A stretch of DNA of 64,000 nucleotides from Oscillospiraceae bacterium (lineage in GTDB: Bacteria; Bacillota; Clostridia; Oscillospirales; Oscillospiraceae): positions 1-64,000 of the forward strand of contig WRAK01000006.1 in NCBI GenBank assembly GCA_009780235.1, written 5' to 3'. Made by a program: the position numbers and the translations under genes. This document shows, one piece after another, positions 45,096 to 53,047 of this stretch (the stretch's first letter is position 1; every line of letters begins with the position of its first letter). Under the pieces are notes generated by a model. The model did not search any database. It was not told the origin of the DNA and was given only the letters and a program-made list of their open reading frames with translations.

Positions 45096-46162
45096 CGTCC
45101 TTTCATCCAAGTGGGGTCGGCTTTGCTGCTCGACTGGTACGCCATCTGAGAGCGGAGCAGGCTGTCTATCATCCGTGTCTGTACCGGGCCTTCCAATGTG
45201 CGGAGGCCGGAGACGGAGAGGACTGTGTGTGTGCTGTCCAACACGAGGTCGGGTGATACGCGGACGATTTTCGCCTTGATGCGCAGTATCGTCTTTGCCA
45301 GTCGTTCCACGGTTTCACGGCCTTTTGCCGGAGAGGCTAAGATAGTGGTTTCAAGTTCAACCCCGCCGCGCTGACGGGCGTAGGTGATGATTTTGCCCGT
45401 AGAGTTGAGGTAGTGGCCGGTGTCCAAAACGGGGAAACGGTCACCCGTGGGGAGACCGCCGACGAGTAGGTCGTGATACTCGCTCTCGTCGGTTTGCAGC
45501 AGGGTGATATCGTCCCGAAGCGGGATGCCGTCCAGCGTGAGCCAGCCGAATTCCTGGCAGCCGTAGAGGTCGTGCGCCGTGCCGCCCGTCGTGTCTCGGA
45601 CGGTGGCGGCGAGGTCGGGGTCTAAGGGCGTGCCCGCCGCGATGAAAATAGTGTCCTGCGGGAGCAGGGACGTTAGCCCCAATTGCTTCGCACCCGCCAG
45701 GGCGAGCCGCAGGAAAGACGATTCACCGAGGACAACCTGTGGCCGCTCTTTGCAGAGGGCGAGCAAAAGCGCGTCCCGGCTGGAGGCGTGCAGAAACGAC
45801 CACGTTACGCCGTGCTGCTCCAAGGCTTCCTTGGGGAACACATTGACGAGCGGCGGGTAGGTGAACAATAGATGGTCGCCCGCCCGAACTTCGGCGAGTG
45901 TCAGGGCTTTTTGCGCCGCCGTGATACGGTCGGGGCGTTCCTCCGTCGTTACGCCGACGATATTTTGGAAAGCCGTAGTCCCTGTGGTAACGGTGATGTA
46001 GGCCAAATTGAACGGTGTATGGATTTCCTCAATCACATGCGCGCCGGACGGCCCGGCGATGCCTTTGTCCGCCAAGGTGCGGCGGGGCATGGTGTGAAGC
46101 GTAGGGGCCGTGCCGCCGCTCATGACGGATTCTTCGAGGGCGGCGAGGAGGTCGGTGCTCAT
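45092..46162 (-). CDS. Adenylate-forming ligase-like protein of the malonate decarboxylase cluster
   Basis: 356 residues. YITVTTGTTAFQNIVGVTTE resembles the phosphate-binding loop of LuxE/PaaK-type adenylate-forming enzymes, and GGTAHDLYGCQEFGWLTLDG resembles the 'YG-x-x-E' motif that follows; VDTGHY-like FPVLDTGHYL fits the ATP-ribose site. In the biotin-type malonate decarboxylase of Malonomonas a ligase (MadH) acetylates the ACP with acetate and ATP; this gene is a good candidate for that job because no malonyl transferase (mdcH) is present. Both ends overlap neighbouring genes as ATGA. The exact substrate is inference. Confidence 0.65.
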   Translation of the reverse strand: MSTDLLAALEESVMSGGTAPTLHTMPRRTLADKGIAGPSGAHVIEEIHTPFNLAYITVTTGTTAFQNIVGVTTEERPDRITAAQKALTLAEVRAGDHLLFTYPPLVNVFPKEALEQHGVTWSFLHASSRDALLLALCKERPQVVLGESSFLRLALAGAKQLGLTSLLPQDTIFIAAGTPLDPDLAATVRDTTGGTAHDLYGCQEFGWLTLDGIPLRDDITLLQTDESEYHDLLVGGLPTGDRFPVLDTGHYLNSTGKIITYARQRGGVELETTILASPAKGRETVERLAKTILRIKAKIVRVSPDLVLDSTHTVLSVSGLRTLEGPVQTRMIDSLLRSQMAYQSSSKADPTWMKGR

Positions 46163-47049
46163 GACAGTAGTTCCTTTTCGAGGGCGGCGACTTGGGACGC
46201 CATAAGGTCTAACACCTGTCCCCGTTTGGTTCTGCCGCCGCGCTCTGCGCCGAGTGTACCGCGCCCCCAAGGGCCGAGTTCATCGGCGCGGTCTTCGGCG
46301 TTTAGCTTGTAGATTTCTGCGATATGCTTCGCGATGACGGCGGGCATGTCGGCGGGGTCGTCTATGACTTCCTCCACGCCGCCGAGCTTGTAGAAATAGC
46401 CTGCGCCCGAGGCGAAGACGGGGTTGGTTTTGGATAGTTCTTCCAGCCGTTCAATGTCCATCTTTGTAATGCGGGCGATACTGCCCAAGGGCATGACGTG
46501 AATCATCGTGCCGTGCGCCGCCGAGAGGGCGAGGATGCGGTCTGCTTGCAGGCCGTGGCAGAGGAATGCGCCGCTGATGGCTCTGCCGATAATCATGGCG
46601 ACCACGGGGTGGCCCGCCTGCCGTGCCTCGGCGAGTGCGAGCTGATAAGCTCCCGTGGCGAGGTGCATCCCGAAAACCTCTTCCACCTTGCCCGGTGCGT
46701 TGCCGGGGGAGTCTACGACGAGCAGAATCGGTCGCTTTTCGGCGAGGGGTGCATCACGGTCGGCCTCTATGGTGAGGTAGACGGCGAGGGCCATCTTGTA
46801 GGCTTCTTCCAGTCCGATGACACCTGCCAACACCACGGGGAAACGGGGATTGCGCACTTTGGCATCGTTGGCGATGACGGTAACTGTCCGCCCCTGCAAG
46901 GAAGCGGTTCCCACTACGGCACCGGGGCCGAGTGCGGGGTCTAAAGTTTGCGTACCGACTGCGCCCTCAGAGAAAGAGCCGGGGGCGAGGAGGGTTTCCA
47001 GAGCCTCACGGCCTTTGCCCACTAAGTTTTTTGGTCTCGTGTCACTCAT
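46159..47049 (-). CDS. mdcE: Malonate decarboxylase gamma subunit (MdcE/MadD-like)
   Basis: 296 residues, carboxyltransferase fold. ILLVVDSPGNAPGKVEEVFG, HPVVAMIIGRAISGAFLCHG and MIHVMPLGSIARITK are characteristic. With the beta subunit it removes or transfers the carboxyl group of malonyl-ACP. It overlaps mdcD upstream and the ligase-like gene downstream by 4 bases each. Confidence 0.93.
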   Translation of the reverse strand: MSDTRPKNLVGKGREALETLLAPGSFSEGAVGTQTLDPALGPGAVVGTASLQGRTVTVIANDAKVRNPRFPVVLAGVIGLEEAYKMALAVYLTIEADRDAPLAEKRPILLVVDSPGNAPGKVEEVFGMHLATGAYQLALAEARQAGHPVVAMIIGRAISGAFLCHGLQADRILALSAAHGTMIHVMPLGSIARITKMDIERLEELSKTNPVFASGAGYFYKLGGVEEVIDDPADMPAVIAKHIAEIYKLNAEDRADELGPWGRGTLGAERGGRTKRGQVLDLMASQVAALEKELLS

Positions 47050-48011
47050 GATGCGCTTCCTCCTTTCCGGGTTTTGACATGTTGCAGGAACTCGTCCGTA
47101 GATAGGTCGGGGATGGTTTCGCAATTTGCGTTGCCGTAATAGGCCCAGACTTCTGCGGCGTCTTTCGGCTTTATTTCAGCCGCAAGAGCTGTAAGGCCGA
47201 GCTGTTCCTCGACCAGAGCCGGACTGCCGATGGAGCGGTGGGCGGTAATCTCCGCGTAGGGCAGGGCGAGGATGCGCTGCACTTGCGCACGGAAAGCATG
47301 AATCGTGTCTGCCGCCAGATAGTTCGCGCTGCCCATGATGTGCCTGTGCTTGCCGCCTGTGGTGCGATAGATGAGCGCGCGGTTGGAGGCGTCGAACTCT
47401 CGCTTGCCGAGGACCTCTTCGATGACCTCCGGTCCCGTGAGGCCGACACGCCCGAGTTCGCTCATGATGGTGAGGTCTGTCGCACCCGAGACGAAGCCCA
47501 TACCGCCGAAACAGCCGAGCTTACTGCCGACCAGCGAGAGGACGGGGATTTTGCCCCGGCAGATTTGAATTTGCTCCATGACCTCGGCGTGGGCGAGCAA
47601 TCCGGCGTTGGCCTCGTGCAGACGCACGCCGCCGGTCTCAAAGGAGATGAGAATGGCGGGCAGGCGGGATTCATCGCCGGGATATTTCGCCGCCGCTTTC
47701 TCATAGAGCGCGAGAGCGGACTGAAACACGCCGACCATTTTTGCCCCACCGACCTCGCCCACGGAGCCGCCGATGAAGCGACCCTCCTGCGAGATGACGA
47801 ACACGGGCCGTCTGCCGATTTTGCCGACGCCCGTGACCACGCCGTCATCAAAAGACACGGCCTCGCCCAAGACGGGCAAGTGGGGGCTGGATAGACCTGC
47901 TTCGGGGCCGACCAATTCGTGAAATGTACCCTCGTCGAGCAGATACTTCGCCCGCTGGCGGGCGGTGGCTTCGTAGAAACTGCGGTTTTGCATCTCCGTC
48001 CAGCTTGTCAT
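47046..48011 (-). CDS. mdcD: Malonate decarboxylase beta subunit (MdcD/MadC-like)
   Basis: 321 residues. Crotonase/carboxyltransferase fold with FVISQEGRFIGGSVGEVGGA, FETGGVRLHEANAGLLAHAE, LVGSKLGCFGGMGFVSGATD and GLTGPEVIEEVLGKREFDAS. Partner of the gamma subunit in decarboxylation of malonyl-ACP. ATGA overlaps on both sides show a tight operon. Confidence 0.94.
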   Translation of the reverse strand: MTSWTEMQNRSFYEATARQRAKYLLDEGTFHELVGPEAGLSSPHLPVLGEAVSFDDGVVTGVGKIGRRPVFVISQEGRFIGGSVGEVGGAKMVGVFQSALALYEKAAAKYPGDESRLPAILISFETGGVRLHEANAGLLAHAEVMEQIQICRGKIPVLSLVGSKLGCFGGMGFVSGATDLTIMSELGRVGLTGPEVIEEVLGKREFDASNRALIYRTTGGKHRHIMGSANYLAADTIHAFRAQVQRILALPYAEITAHRSIGSPALVEEQLGLTALAAEIKPKDAAEVWAYYGNANCETIPDLSTDEFLQHVKTRKGGSAS

Positions 48012-48331
48012 GACGCGTTCCCTCCTTCCATGGCCTCGGAGAGGGCTTGTTTGAGCCGAAGCGACACCACAAAGGGCGTGGCGTTGTTGTCGTTGATTTG
48101 GATGCGCACGTCGCCGAGGTTCGCCTCAGCGGCGAAGCGGCCCAGAATCTTTTCCCACACCTCGTCAAAGCCCCGCACGGGGGTGACGACATGGAATTCC
48201 ATCCCGCCGCCGAGGTCGGCTTGGCGGAGCAGGATTTCAAGGTCACCGGAACCGACAACGCCGGTGTGTGACCACGCGGGCGGTAGGGTGCGTGTCCCGC
48301 CGGGGAAGGTGAATGTTAATTCGTGTAGCAT
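48008..48331 (-). CDS. mdcC: Malonate decarboxylase acyl carrier protein (delta subunit)
   Basis: 107 residues, the expected size. VVGSGDLEILLRQ contains the serine that carries the CoA-like prosthetic group; PVRGFDEVWEKILGRF and DVRIQINDNNATPFVVSLRL are typical. Malonyl and acetyl groups ride on it between the alpha subunit and the beta-gamma pair. An E-type repeat separates it from the flavoprotein gene upstream. Confidence 0.93.
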   Translation of the reverse strand: MLHELTFTFPGGTRTLPPAWSHTGVVGSGDLEILLRQADLGGGMEFHVVTPVRGFDEVWEKILGRFAAEANLGDVRIQINDNNATPFVVSLRLKQALSEAMEGGNAS

Positions 48332-48349
48332 GTATAAAAAACCTCCGAT

Positions 48350-48422
48350 GTAGGGGCGGATTCCATATCCGCCCGGTTTATGACGGTGATTACGTGCGGG
48401 CGGATATAGAATCCGCCCCTAC
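48350..48422. repeat. E-type inverted repeat
   Basis: GTAGGGGCGGATTCCATATC and GATATAGAATCCGCCCCTAC, spaced by about 30 bases, inside the malonate decarboxylase operon. Confidence 0.88.
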
Positions 48423-48426
48423 GGGT

Positions 48427-49032
48427 TTATGTGATTTTCACAAAATCAACAGTGCCGTGTTTGCATAGGGGGCAGATGAAGTCTGCGGGCAGGGGGTCGC
48501 CCTCGTAGATGTAGTTGCAGATGGTACACCGCCAGCCGGTTTTTTGTGTGGCTTGCGGTTTGGGCTTGATGTGTTGCTGGTAGTACGCATAGGTCACACT
48601 CTCGCCCCCGCCGAGGACTTCGCCGCCTGTGATGTTCGAGCGGAACAGGGTATGCGTGCCGAAGTCAATGGGGTCGGTGACCTCGAAGGACAGGTAGGCG
48701 TTGGTGTGCGTGGAGAGGTAGAGGAGGCCGTTTTCGCTTCTCGTGACGTCGGAATAATCGGCGAACTTATCCACGCTTGCGCCGGATTGGAAGCCGAAGT
48801 GTTTGAAGATCTCAAACGGCGTCTCCGTCGTCAGCACCGAGACGTTGAATTTGCGGGAGTGCAATATCATGTCGTGGGTATGGTTCTGCTTATTGACGGC
48901 GATAACGCCCGCGAGTGGGTCACCCGTGACTTGCAGGACGGTGTTGATAATGCAGCCGTTGTCTTTGCCGTCCGCTTCGGCGGTGAGGACGTAGAGGCCG
49001 TAGCCGAGTTTGTATAGGGCTTTGGGGTTCAT
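48427..49032 (-). CDS. Flavin reductase-rubredoxin fusion
   Basis: 201 residues. Residues 1-150 are a flavin reductase/flavoredoxin domain (LYKLGYGLYVLTAEADGKDN, NGCIINTVLQVTGDP, GFQSGASVDKF). Residues about 165-195 are a rubredoxin: WRCTICNYIYEGDPLPADF, ICPLCKHG, with all four iron cysteines. Such fusions (high-molecular-weight rubredoxin) pass electrons to oxygen- or NO-reducing proteins in anaerobes. It lies between mdcA and mdcC, where it has no known role in decarboxylation. Confidence 0.92.
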   Translation of the reverse strand: MNPKALYKLGYGLYVLTAEADGKDNGCIINTVLQVTGDPLAGVIAVNKQNHTHDMILHSRKFNVSVLTTETPFEIFKHFGFQSGASVDKFADYSDVTRSENGLLYLSTHTNAYLSFEVTDPIDFGTHTLFRSNITGGEVLGGGESVTYAYYQQHIKPKPQATQKTGWRCTICNYIYEGDPLPADFICPLCKHGTVDFVKIT

Positions 49033-49060
49033 GGGTGTGCCTCCTTAATTAATGAATAGA

Positions 49061-49250
49061 CCCAAAGGCTCCTTTTCCAAAGGAGCTGCCCGCGAAGCGG
49101 ACTGAGGATTCGTTTCATATTTGCTGGTGGTAACTTAGCACAAATCCTCCGTCAGGCTTCGCCTGCCACCTTCTTTGCACCACAGGCGCCCCTTCCGCCG
49201 AGCCAATCGCTTCGCTCTTGGGGCGTCAGTTGGAAAAGGAGGTTTTGGGC
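49061..49250. repeat. F-type inverted pair, one arm split by module M2
   Basis: Left: CCCAAAGGCTCCTTTTCCAA...GGACTGAGGATTCG. Right, inverted: CAAATCCTCCGTCAGGCTTC...CACC, then a reversed M2 piece (49191-49230), then GGAAAAGGAGG TTTTGGGCAT. M2 thus appears inserted into the right arm, which shows the modules nest. Confidence 0.8.
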
Positions 49251-49251
49251 A

Positions 49252-50907
49252 TTACCAATTCCGAAACCGTGCAGGCGGTTTGTACAATCCACCCGAACAC
49301 GTCACCAAATCCCGCACATTCTTTGCTGCAAGCATATTGCGGTTCGCACGATTGAGGTCAATACCGAGGTCTTCCGGTGTTTTCACGATTCCCAATTCTC
49401 GCAGCTTCGCCGTCTCCGCTGTATCTGCGGCCATGCCGACTTCGGTGAAGCCTGCCACGGCACGGATGGCGGCGGTGCGCTGCTCAAGCGAACTGCACCG
49501 ATGCAGGTAGGCGATGCCCTCCTCCGTGACGATGTGGGACAGGTCGTCACCGTAGATCATGACGGGGGGGATATCGAGGCCTGCGGCTTTGGCGAGTTCC
49601 CATGCGTCCAGTTTTTCAACGAAACTCGGTGCCCATTTCTCGCCGAAAGTCTCCAGCATCTGCACCACCAGACGCCGCCCGCGGGGGAGGCCGCCTGTGC
49701 GCTCGTGGAGGATGCCGTCCTCGGCACCGCATCTAAGCCACGCCTCCGAGGAGTGGCGACGCCCACGGGGGTCACAGCCCATGTTGGGACCGCCGCCGAA
49801 GCCTGCGATACGCCCTGCCGTGGCGGTGCTGGAGTTGCCGTATTTATCGATTTGCAGCGTACTGCCGATGAACATGTCAATGGCGTAATGCCCCGCCACC
49901 TGGCCGAAGGCGCGATTGGAGCGCAGGGAATCATCCGGCCCCAAGAAGAAGATATCCGGCCGGGCTTTCACGTAATCCTCCATACCCACCTCGCCGCCGA
50001 AGCAGTAGACGGACTCCACCCAACCGGCCTCGATGGCGGGGATGAGGGTGGGGTGCGGGTTGAGGACGAAATAGGAGCAGATTTTGCCTTTCAGCCCCAA
50101 CTCCTCGCCGTAGGTGGGGAGCAGGAGCTCTATCGTGGCGGTGTCGAAGCCGATGCCGTGGTTGAGCCGTTGGATGCCGTACTCGGCGTAGATGCCTTTG
50201 AGGGCAATCATGCCGCGCAGGACGTGCGCATCTGTAATCTGCGCCGGGTCACGGGTGAAGAGCGGCTCGACATAGAAGGGGTCGGGTGCCTCTATGACAA
50301 AGTCCACCCAGTCGGCGGGGATGTCTATGCGGGGAAGCCTGTCTACAATTTCATTCACCTGTGCAATGACAATGCCCTGCTTGAAGCGGGTCGCTTCGAG
50401 TATCGCCGGTGAGTCCTCGGTGTTGAAGCCCGTGTAGAGGTTGCCGTTTACATCGGCCTGTACGGCGGCGACCATGGCGACACGGGGTGTCAAATCGACG
50501 AAATATCTGGCGTAGAGTTCCAGATATGTGTGGATGCTGCCCAGTTGAATCTTGCCCTCTTTCACCATGCGGGCGAGGCGGTTCGCCTGCGGCCCCGCGA
50601 AAGAGAAATCGACTTTGGAGGCGATGCCCTTCTCGAAAATGTCCAAATGACTGTCCAACGCAATGGCGGACTGGACGATGTGTAAATCGTGGACGATTTC
50701 GGGGTTAACCTTGCAGAGTTCTTTGGCCAGAAAGTCGGCCTGTTTTTGGTTGTTGCCCTCGATGTTCACCTTGTCGCCGGGGCGGATGACCGTCTCCAGC
50801 AGGGCGACGGTGTTGGCGGCCTCTACCACCTTGCCCATCTTGACAAGGGGAATCGCCGCCTGTATGCGTGCCGTGCGGTCACGTTTTAAGCTGTTGTGTT
50901 CGCTCAT
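49252..50907 (-). CDS. mdcA: Malonate decarboxylase alpha subunit (acetyl-S-ACP:malonate ACP transferase)
   Basis: 551 residues, full length. CoA-transferase-like protein: VNIEGNNQKQADFLAKELCK, then GIASKVDFSFAGPQANRLAR, YCFGGEVGMEDYVKARPDIF and GGGPNMGCDPRGRRHSS are family marks. It swaps acetyl for malonyl on the ACP. The start at 50907 lies 19 bases after the biotin-carrier gene. Confidence 0.95.
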   Translation of the reverse strand: MSEHNSLKRDRTARIQAAIPLVKMGKVVEAANTVALLETVIRPGDKVNIEGNNQKQADFLAKELCKVNPEIVHDLHIVQSAIALDSHLDIFEKGIASKVDFSFAGPQANRLARMVKEGKIQLGSIHTYLELYARYFVDLTPRVAMVAAVQADVNGNLYTGFNTEDSPAILEATRFKQGIVIAQVNEIVDRLPRIDIPADWVDFVIEAPDPFYVEPLFTRDPAQITDAHVLRGMIALKGIYAEYGIQRLNHGIGFDTATIELLLPTYGEELGLKGKICSYFVLNPHPTLIPAIEAGWVESVYCFGGEVGMEDYVKARPDIFFLGPDDSLRSNRAFGQVAGHYAIDMFIGSTLQIDKYGNSSTATAGRIAGFGGGPNMGCDPRGRRHSSEAWLRCGAEDGILHERTGGLPRGRRLVVQMLETFGEKWAPSFVEKLDAWELAKAAGLDIPPVMIYGDDLSHIVTEEGIAYLHRCSSLEQRTAAIRAVAGFTEVGMAADTAETAKLRELGIVKTPEDLGIDLNRANRNMLAAKNVRDLVTCSGGLYKPPARFRNW

Positions 50908-50926
50908 GTGGGTTCTCCAATCGCTT

Positions 50927-51304
50927 CTATGTGAGTACGATGAGCACGTCGTCCGTCTGTACGGCGGCACCGGGGGAGACGAGGATTTGCTTGACCACGC
51001 CTGCTCTGGGTGCGGGGATGTCCTGTTCCATTTTCATGGCCTCCAAAATCACAAGGCACTCCCCCGCGGCGACCTGTTGGCCGACGGTGACGGGAATTTT
51101 CCAAACATTGCCCGAGATGGGACAAAGCACACGCTCTTCACCCGCGGCGACTGCGGCGACCGGTGTAGGCGCGGCGACCCGTGCGGCGACGGGTGCGGGA
51201 GGGGCGGCGTAAGTCGGCTGGACAACGGGTGCAGACGCACTCCCGCCGACGAGATCGACGGTGACGTCGAAAGCTTTTCCGTTTACGGATACACGATATT
51301 GCAT
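50927..51304 (-). CDS. Biotin carboxyl carrier protein
   Basis: 125 residues: a short beta N-terminus (MQYRVSVNGKAFDVTVDLVG), an Ala/Pro-rich flexible linker (residues about 25-53), and a biotinyl domain with the biotin lysine in VILEAMKMEQDI (about residue 91). This is the layout of the carriers in Na+-pumping decarboxylases. AAAGGAGCCACCACC precedes the start. As first gene of the malonate cluster it suggests the carboxyl group is passed to biotin (MadF-like role) instead of being released directly. The matching membrane decarboxylase (MadB) is not in the window. Confidence 0.85.
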   Translation of the reverse strand: MQYRVSVNGKAFDVTVDLVGGSASAPVVQPTYAAPPAPVAARVAAPTPVAAVAAGEERVLCPISGNVWKIPVTVGQQVAAGECLVILEAMKMEQDIPAPRAGVVKQILVSPGAAVQTDDVLIVLT

Positions 51305-51333
51305 GGTGGTGGCTCCTTTTCTCTTGTCTTTTT

Positions 51334-51381
51334 TTGCGTAACCTGTTACTATATTGTATACTATCATTGTGTGCTCTGCAA
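51334..51381. promoter_or_regulatory. Divergent promoters with palindromic operators
   Basis: Plus strand: TTGCGT-17-TATACT (51334-51362) for the mdcB-type gene. Minus strand: TTGCAG-17-TACAAT (51381 to 51353) for the biotin carrier. They overlap. ATTGTATACTAT (51353-51364) differs at one base from the 12-base palindrome ATTGTATACAAT that I recall as the MdcY operator, and GTAACCTGTTAC (51338-51349) is a second inverted repeat. Confidence 0.7.
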
Positions 51382-51395
51382 GTCGGAGGGGGAAA

Positions 51396-52250
51396 ATGAC
51401 GAAAAAAATTCTCGCAGATACGCTCGCAGGGCTTGCGACGAGGGCACTTTTGACAGAGGCGGCCATCACCCCCAAACCGGGTTTGGTGGATGCCGCGAAC
51501 AGCGGCGCACACAGGGATATGGACTTGGTTACCTTTCTCGATAGTGCCGCAACGCTAACTCCGTATTTCCGGGATGTTGTGCTTTGCACGCTGGAATATC
51601 ACGGGCCTTTGGGTGAGCTGATTCACACGCTCAGGCCGATCGGTCTCCGTGCGGAGCGGGACATGTTCGCCGTGACGGGCGGGGTCAACACGCACAAAGG
51701 TGCGATTTTTTCGCTCGGCATCTTGTGTGCGGCGGCGGCGTGGTTGAACAAGACGGGTGCGGCAATAACGCCGAGTGCCTTGATGCAGACGAGCGCGGCC
51801 ATCGCAAAGGGCAGAAGCCGAACCGACAAGGAGGATGCAACAAGCGGTGCGCAGGCCTACGCCGAACACGGCCTACCCGGTATTTTAGGCGAGGCGGCGC
51901 AGGGGTTTCCCCATGTGTTCCGCGTAGCCCTCCCGGTGCTGCAAGACCGGATGCGGACGGGGGACAGCTTGCAAACCGCCGGCGTGGCGGCCTTACTCCA
52001 CCTGATTGCCGTGGTGGACGACACGAACGTCGTCGCCAGGTGCGGGATTGACGTGTTGCGTGAGGTGCAGGCCGAGGTGGGGGCGAAGCTCGCGGGGGTG
52101 CGTGACGGTGCGGATTATGTGCGGTGTGCGCGTGTGTTGGATGCGGGGTTTATACGGCGGAATGTCAGTCCCGGCGGGTGTGCGGATTTGTTGGCGGGGG
52201 CGGTGTTTGTGGGGATGATTCTTGCGGGAAAGGAGCGAGTGCTGTGTTAG
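51396..52250 (+). CDS. mdcB: Triphosphoribosyl-dephospho-CoA synthase
   Basis: 284 residues, CitG/MdcB family. EAAITPKPGLVDAANSGAHR near the N-terminus, GGVNTHKGAIFSLGILCAAA and DDTNVVARCG are signatures. It makes the prosthetic-group precursor that MdcG attaches to the ACP. GGAGGGGGAAA precedes the ATG. Divergent from the decarboxylase operon and sharing its control region. Confidence 0.93.
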   Translation: MTKKILADTLAGLATRALLTEAAITPKPGLVDAANSGAHRDMDLVTFLDSAATLTPYFRDVVLCTLEYHGPLGELIHTLRPIGLRAERDMFAVTGGVNTHKGAIFSLGILCAAAAWLNKTGAAITPSALMQTSAAIAKGRSRTDKEDATSGAQAYAEHGLPGILGEAAQGFPHVFRVALPVLQDRMRTGDSLQTAGVAALLHLIAVVDDTNVVARCGIDVLREVQAEVGAKLAGVRDGADYVRCARVLDAGFIRRNVSPGGCADLLAGAVFVGMILAGKERVLC

Positions 52251-53047
52251 AGTTGTTTAAAGGGACAAAATATGGATATTACATCTGCGCAATTTTGGGC
52301 GCATTCGGTATTTATCTCATTATGCCGCTCCGCTCAAATTATCCGGCCAGGCTTATTTTATTTTTCTTGCTGCTTGCTTTATGGGTTGTGATTGTTGTGA
52401 TGGTATTTAATGAGCTTGCAAAGAGAAAGGCTTGCAAAATCGACAGACGATTTTGGAATGACTGCGATGCGGAAAACTATGTAGCAATTTATGAGAAATT
52501 TTCACAAAAACGGTTGAATAAAGTAGTCAAGACATATGTGTTGCTAAATCTTTCTGCCGGATATTTGGCTATCGGGAACAGCACAGAGGCACTAAGGGTG
52601 CTTTCTGCGATAAAGGACTTTCCAAAGAGAAAGCATAAAGACATGTACGAGTTCGTTTATCACAATAATTACTGCTCCTATCATTTGCAAACAAACGACA
52701 TTCCGGCGGCAACCCAATCTCTTGCGCAGATGGAGAATAGTTTGCAAAATCATCCGCTGCCCGATTCGGTCTGGGAGAAATATTGGGATGTTTATTCGGA
52801 AAAGCGATGTTTGTTGCACATGGCAAATGGGAACTACGATGGCTCAGAACAGGTTTTTGATTTGGTATATCAGAAAGGAGAAAGTACACTACATAGAGTG
52901 AGTGCAAAATATACTCTGGCCAAAATCTACCTGCATTACGATAGAACCGCCGAGGCAAAAGAAGCTTTGGAATATGTAATTGAACACGGCGGCACGACTC
53001 GCTATAAAAAACAAGCAATTCAACTATTGGAGGAGATGACCTTTTGA
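52244..53047 (+). CDS. Membrane-anchored TPR-like protein
   Basis: 267 residues from GTG 52244 (AAAGGAG 10 bases upstream), overlapping mdcB by 7 bases. Two hydrophobic segments at residues about 9-25 and 37-55 anchor it; the rest is helical with TPR-like repeats (YVLLNLSAGYLAIGNSTEAL, SAKYTLAKIYLHYDRTAEAK). The DNA is clearly AT-richer than both neighbours. The family recurs in Firmicutes as hypothetical proteins. It overlaps the FdrA start by 4 bases, so it is co-translated, yet its composition suggests it was inserted. Confidence 0.65.
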   Translation: MLELFKGTKYGYYICAILGAFGIYLIMPLRSNYPARLILFFLLLALWVVIVVMVFNELAKRKACKIDRRFWNDCDAENYVAIYEKFSQKRLNKVVKTYVLLNLSAGYLAIGNSTEALRVLSAIKDFPKRKHKDMYEFVYHNNYCSYHLQTNDIPAATQSLAQMENSLQNHPLPDSVWEKYWDVYSEKRCLLHMANGNYDGSEQVFDLVYQKGESTLHRVSAKYTLAKIYLHYDRTAEAKEALEYVIEHGGTTRYKKQAIQLLEEMTF

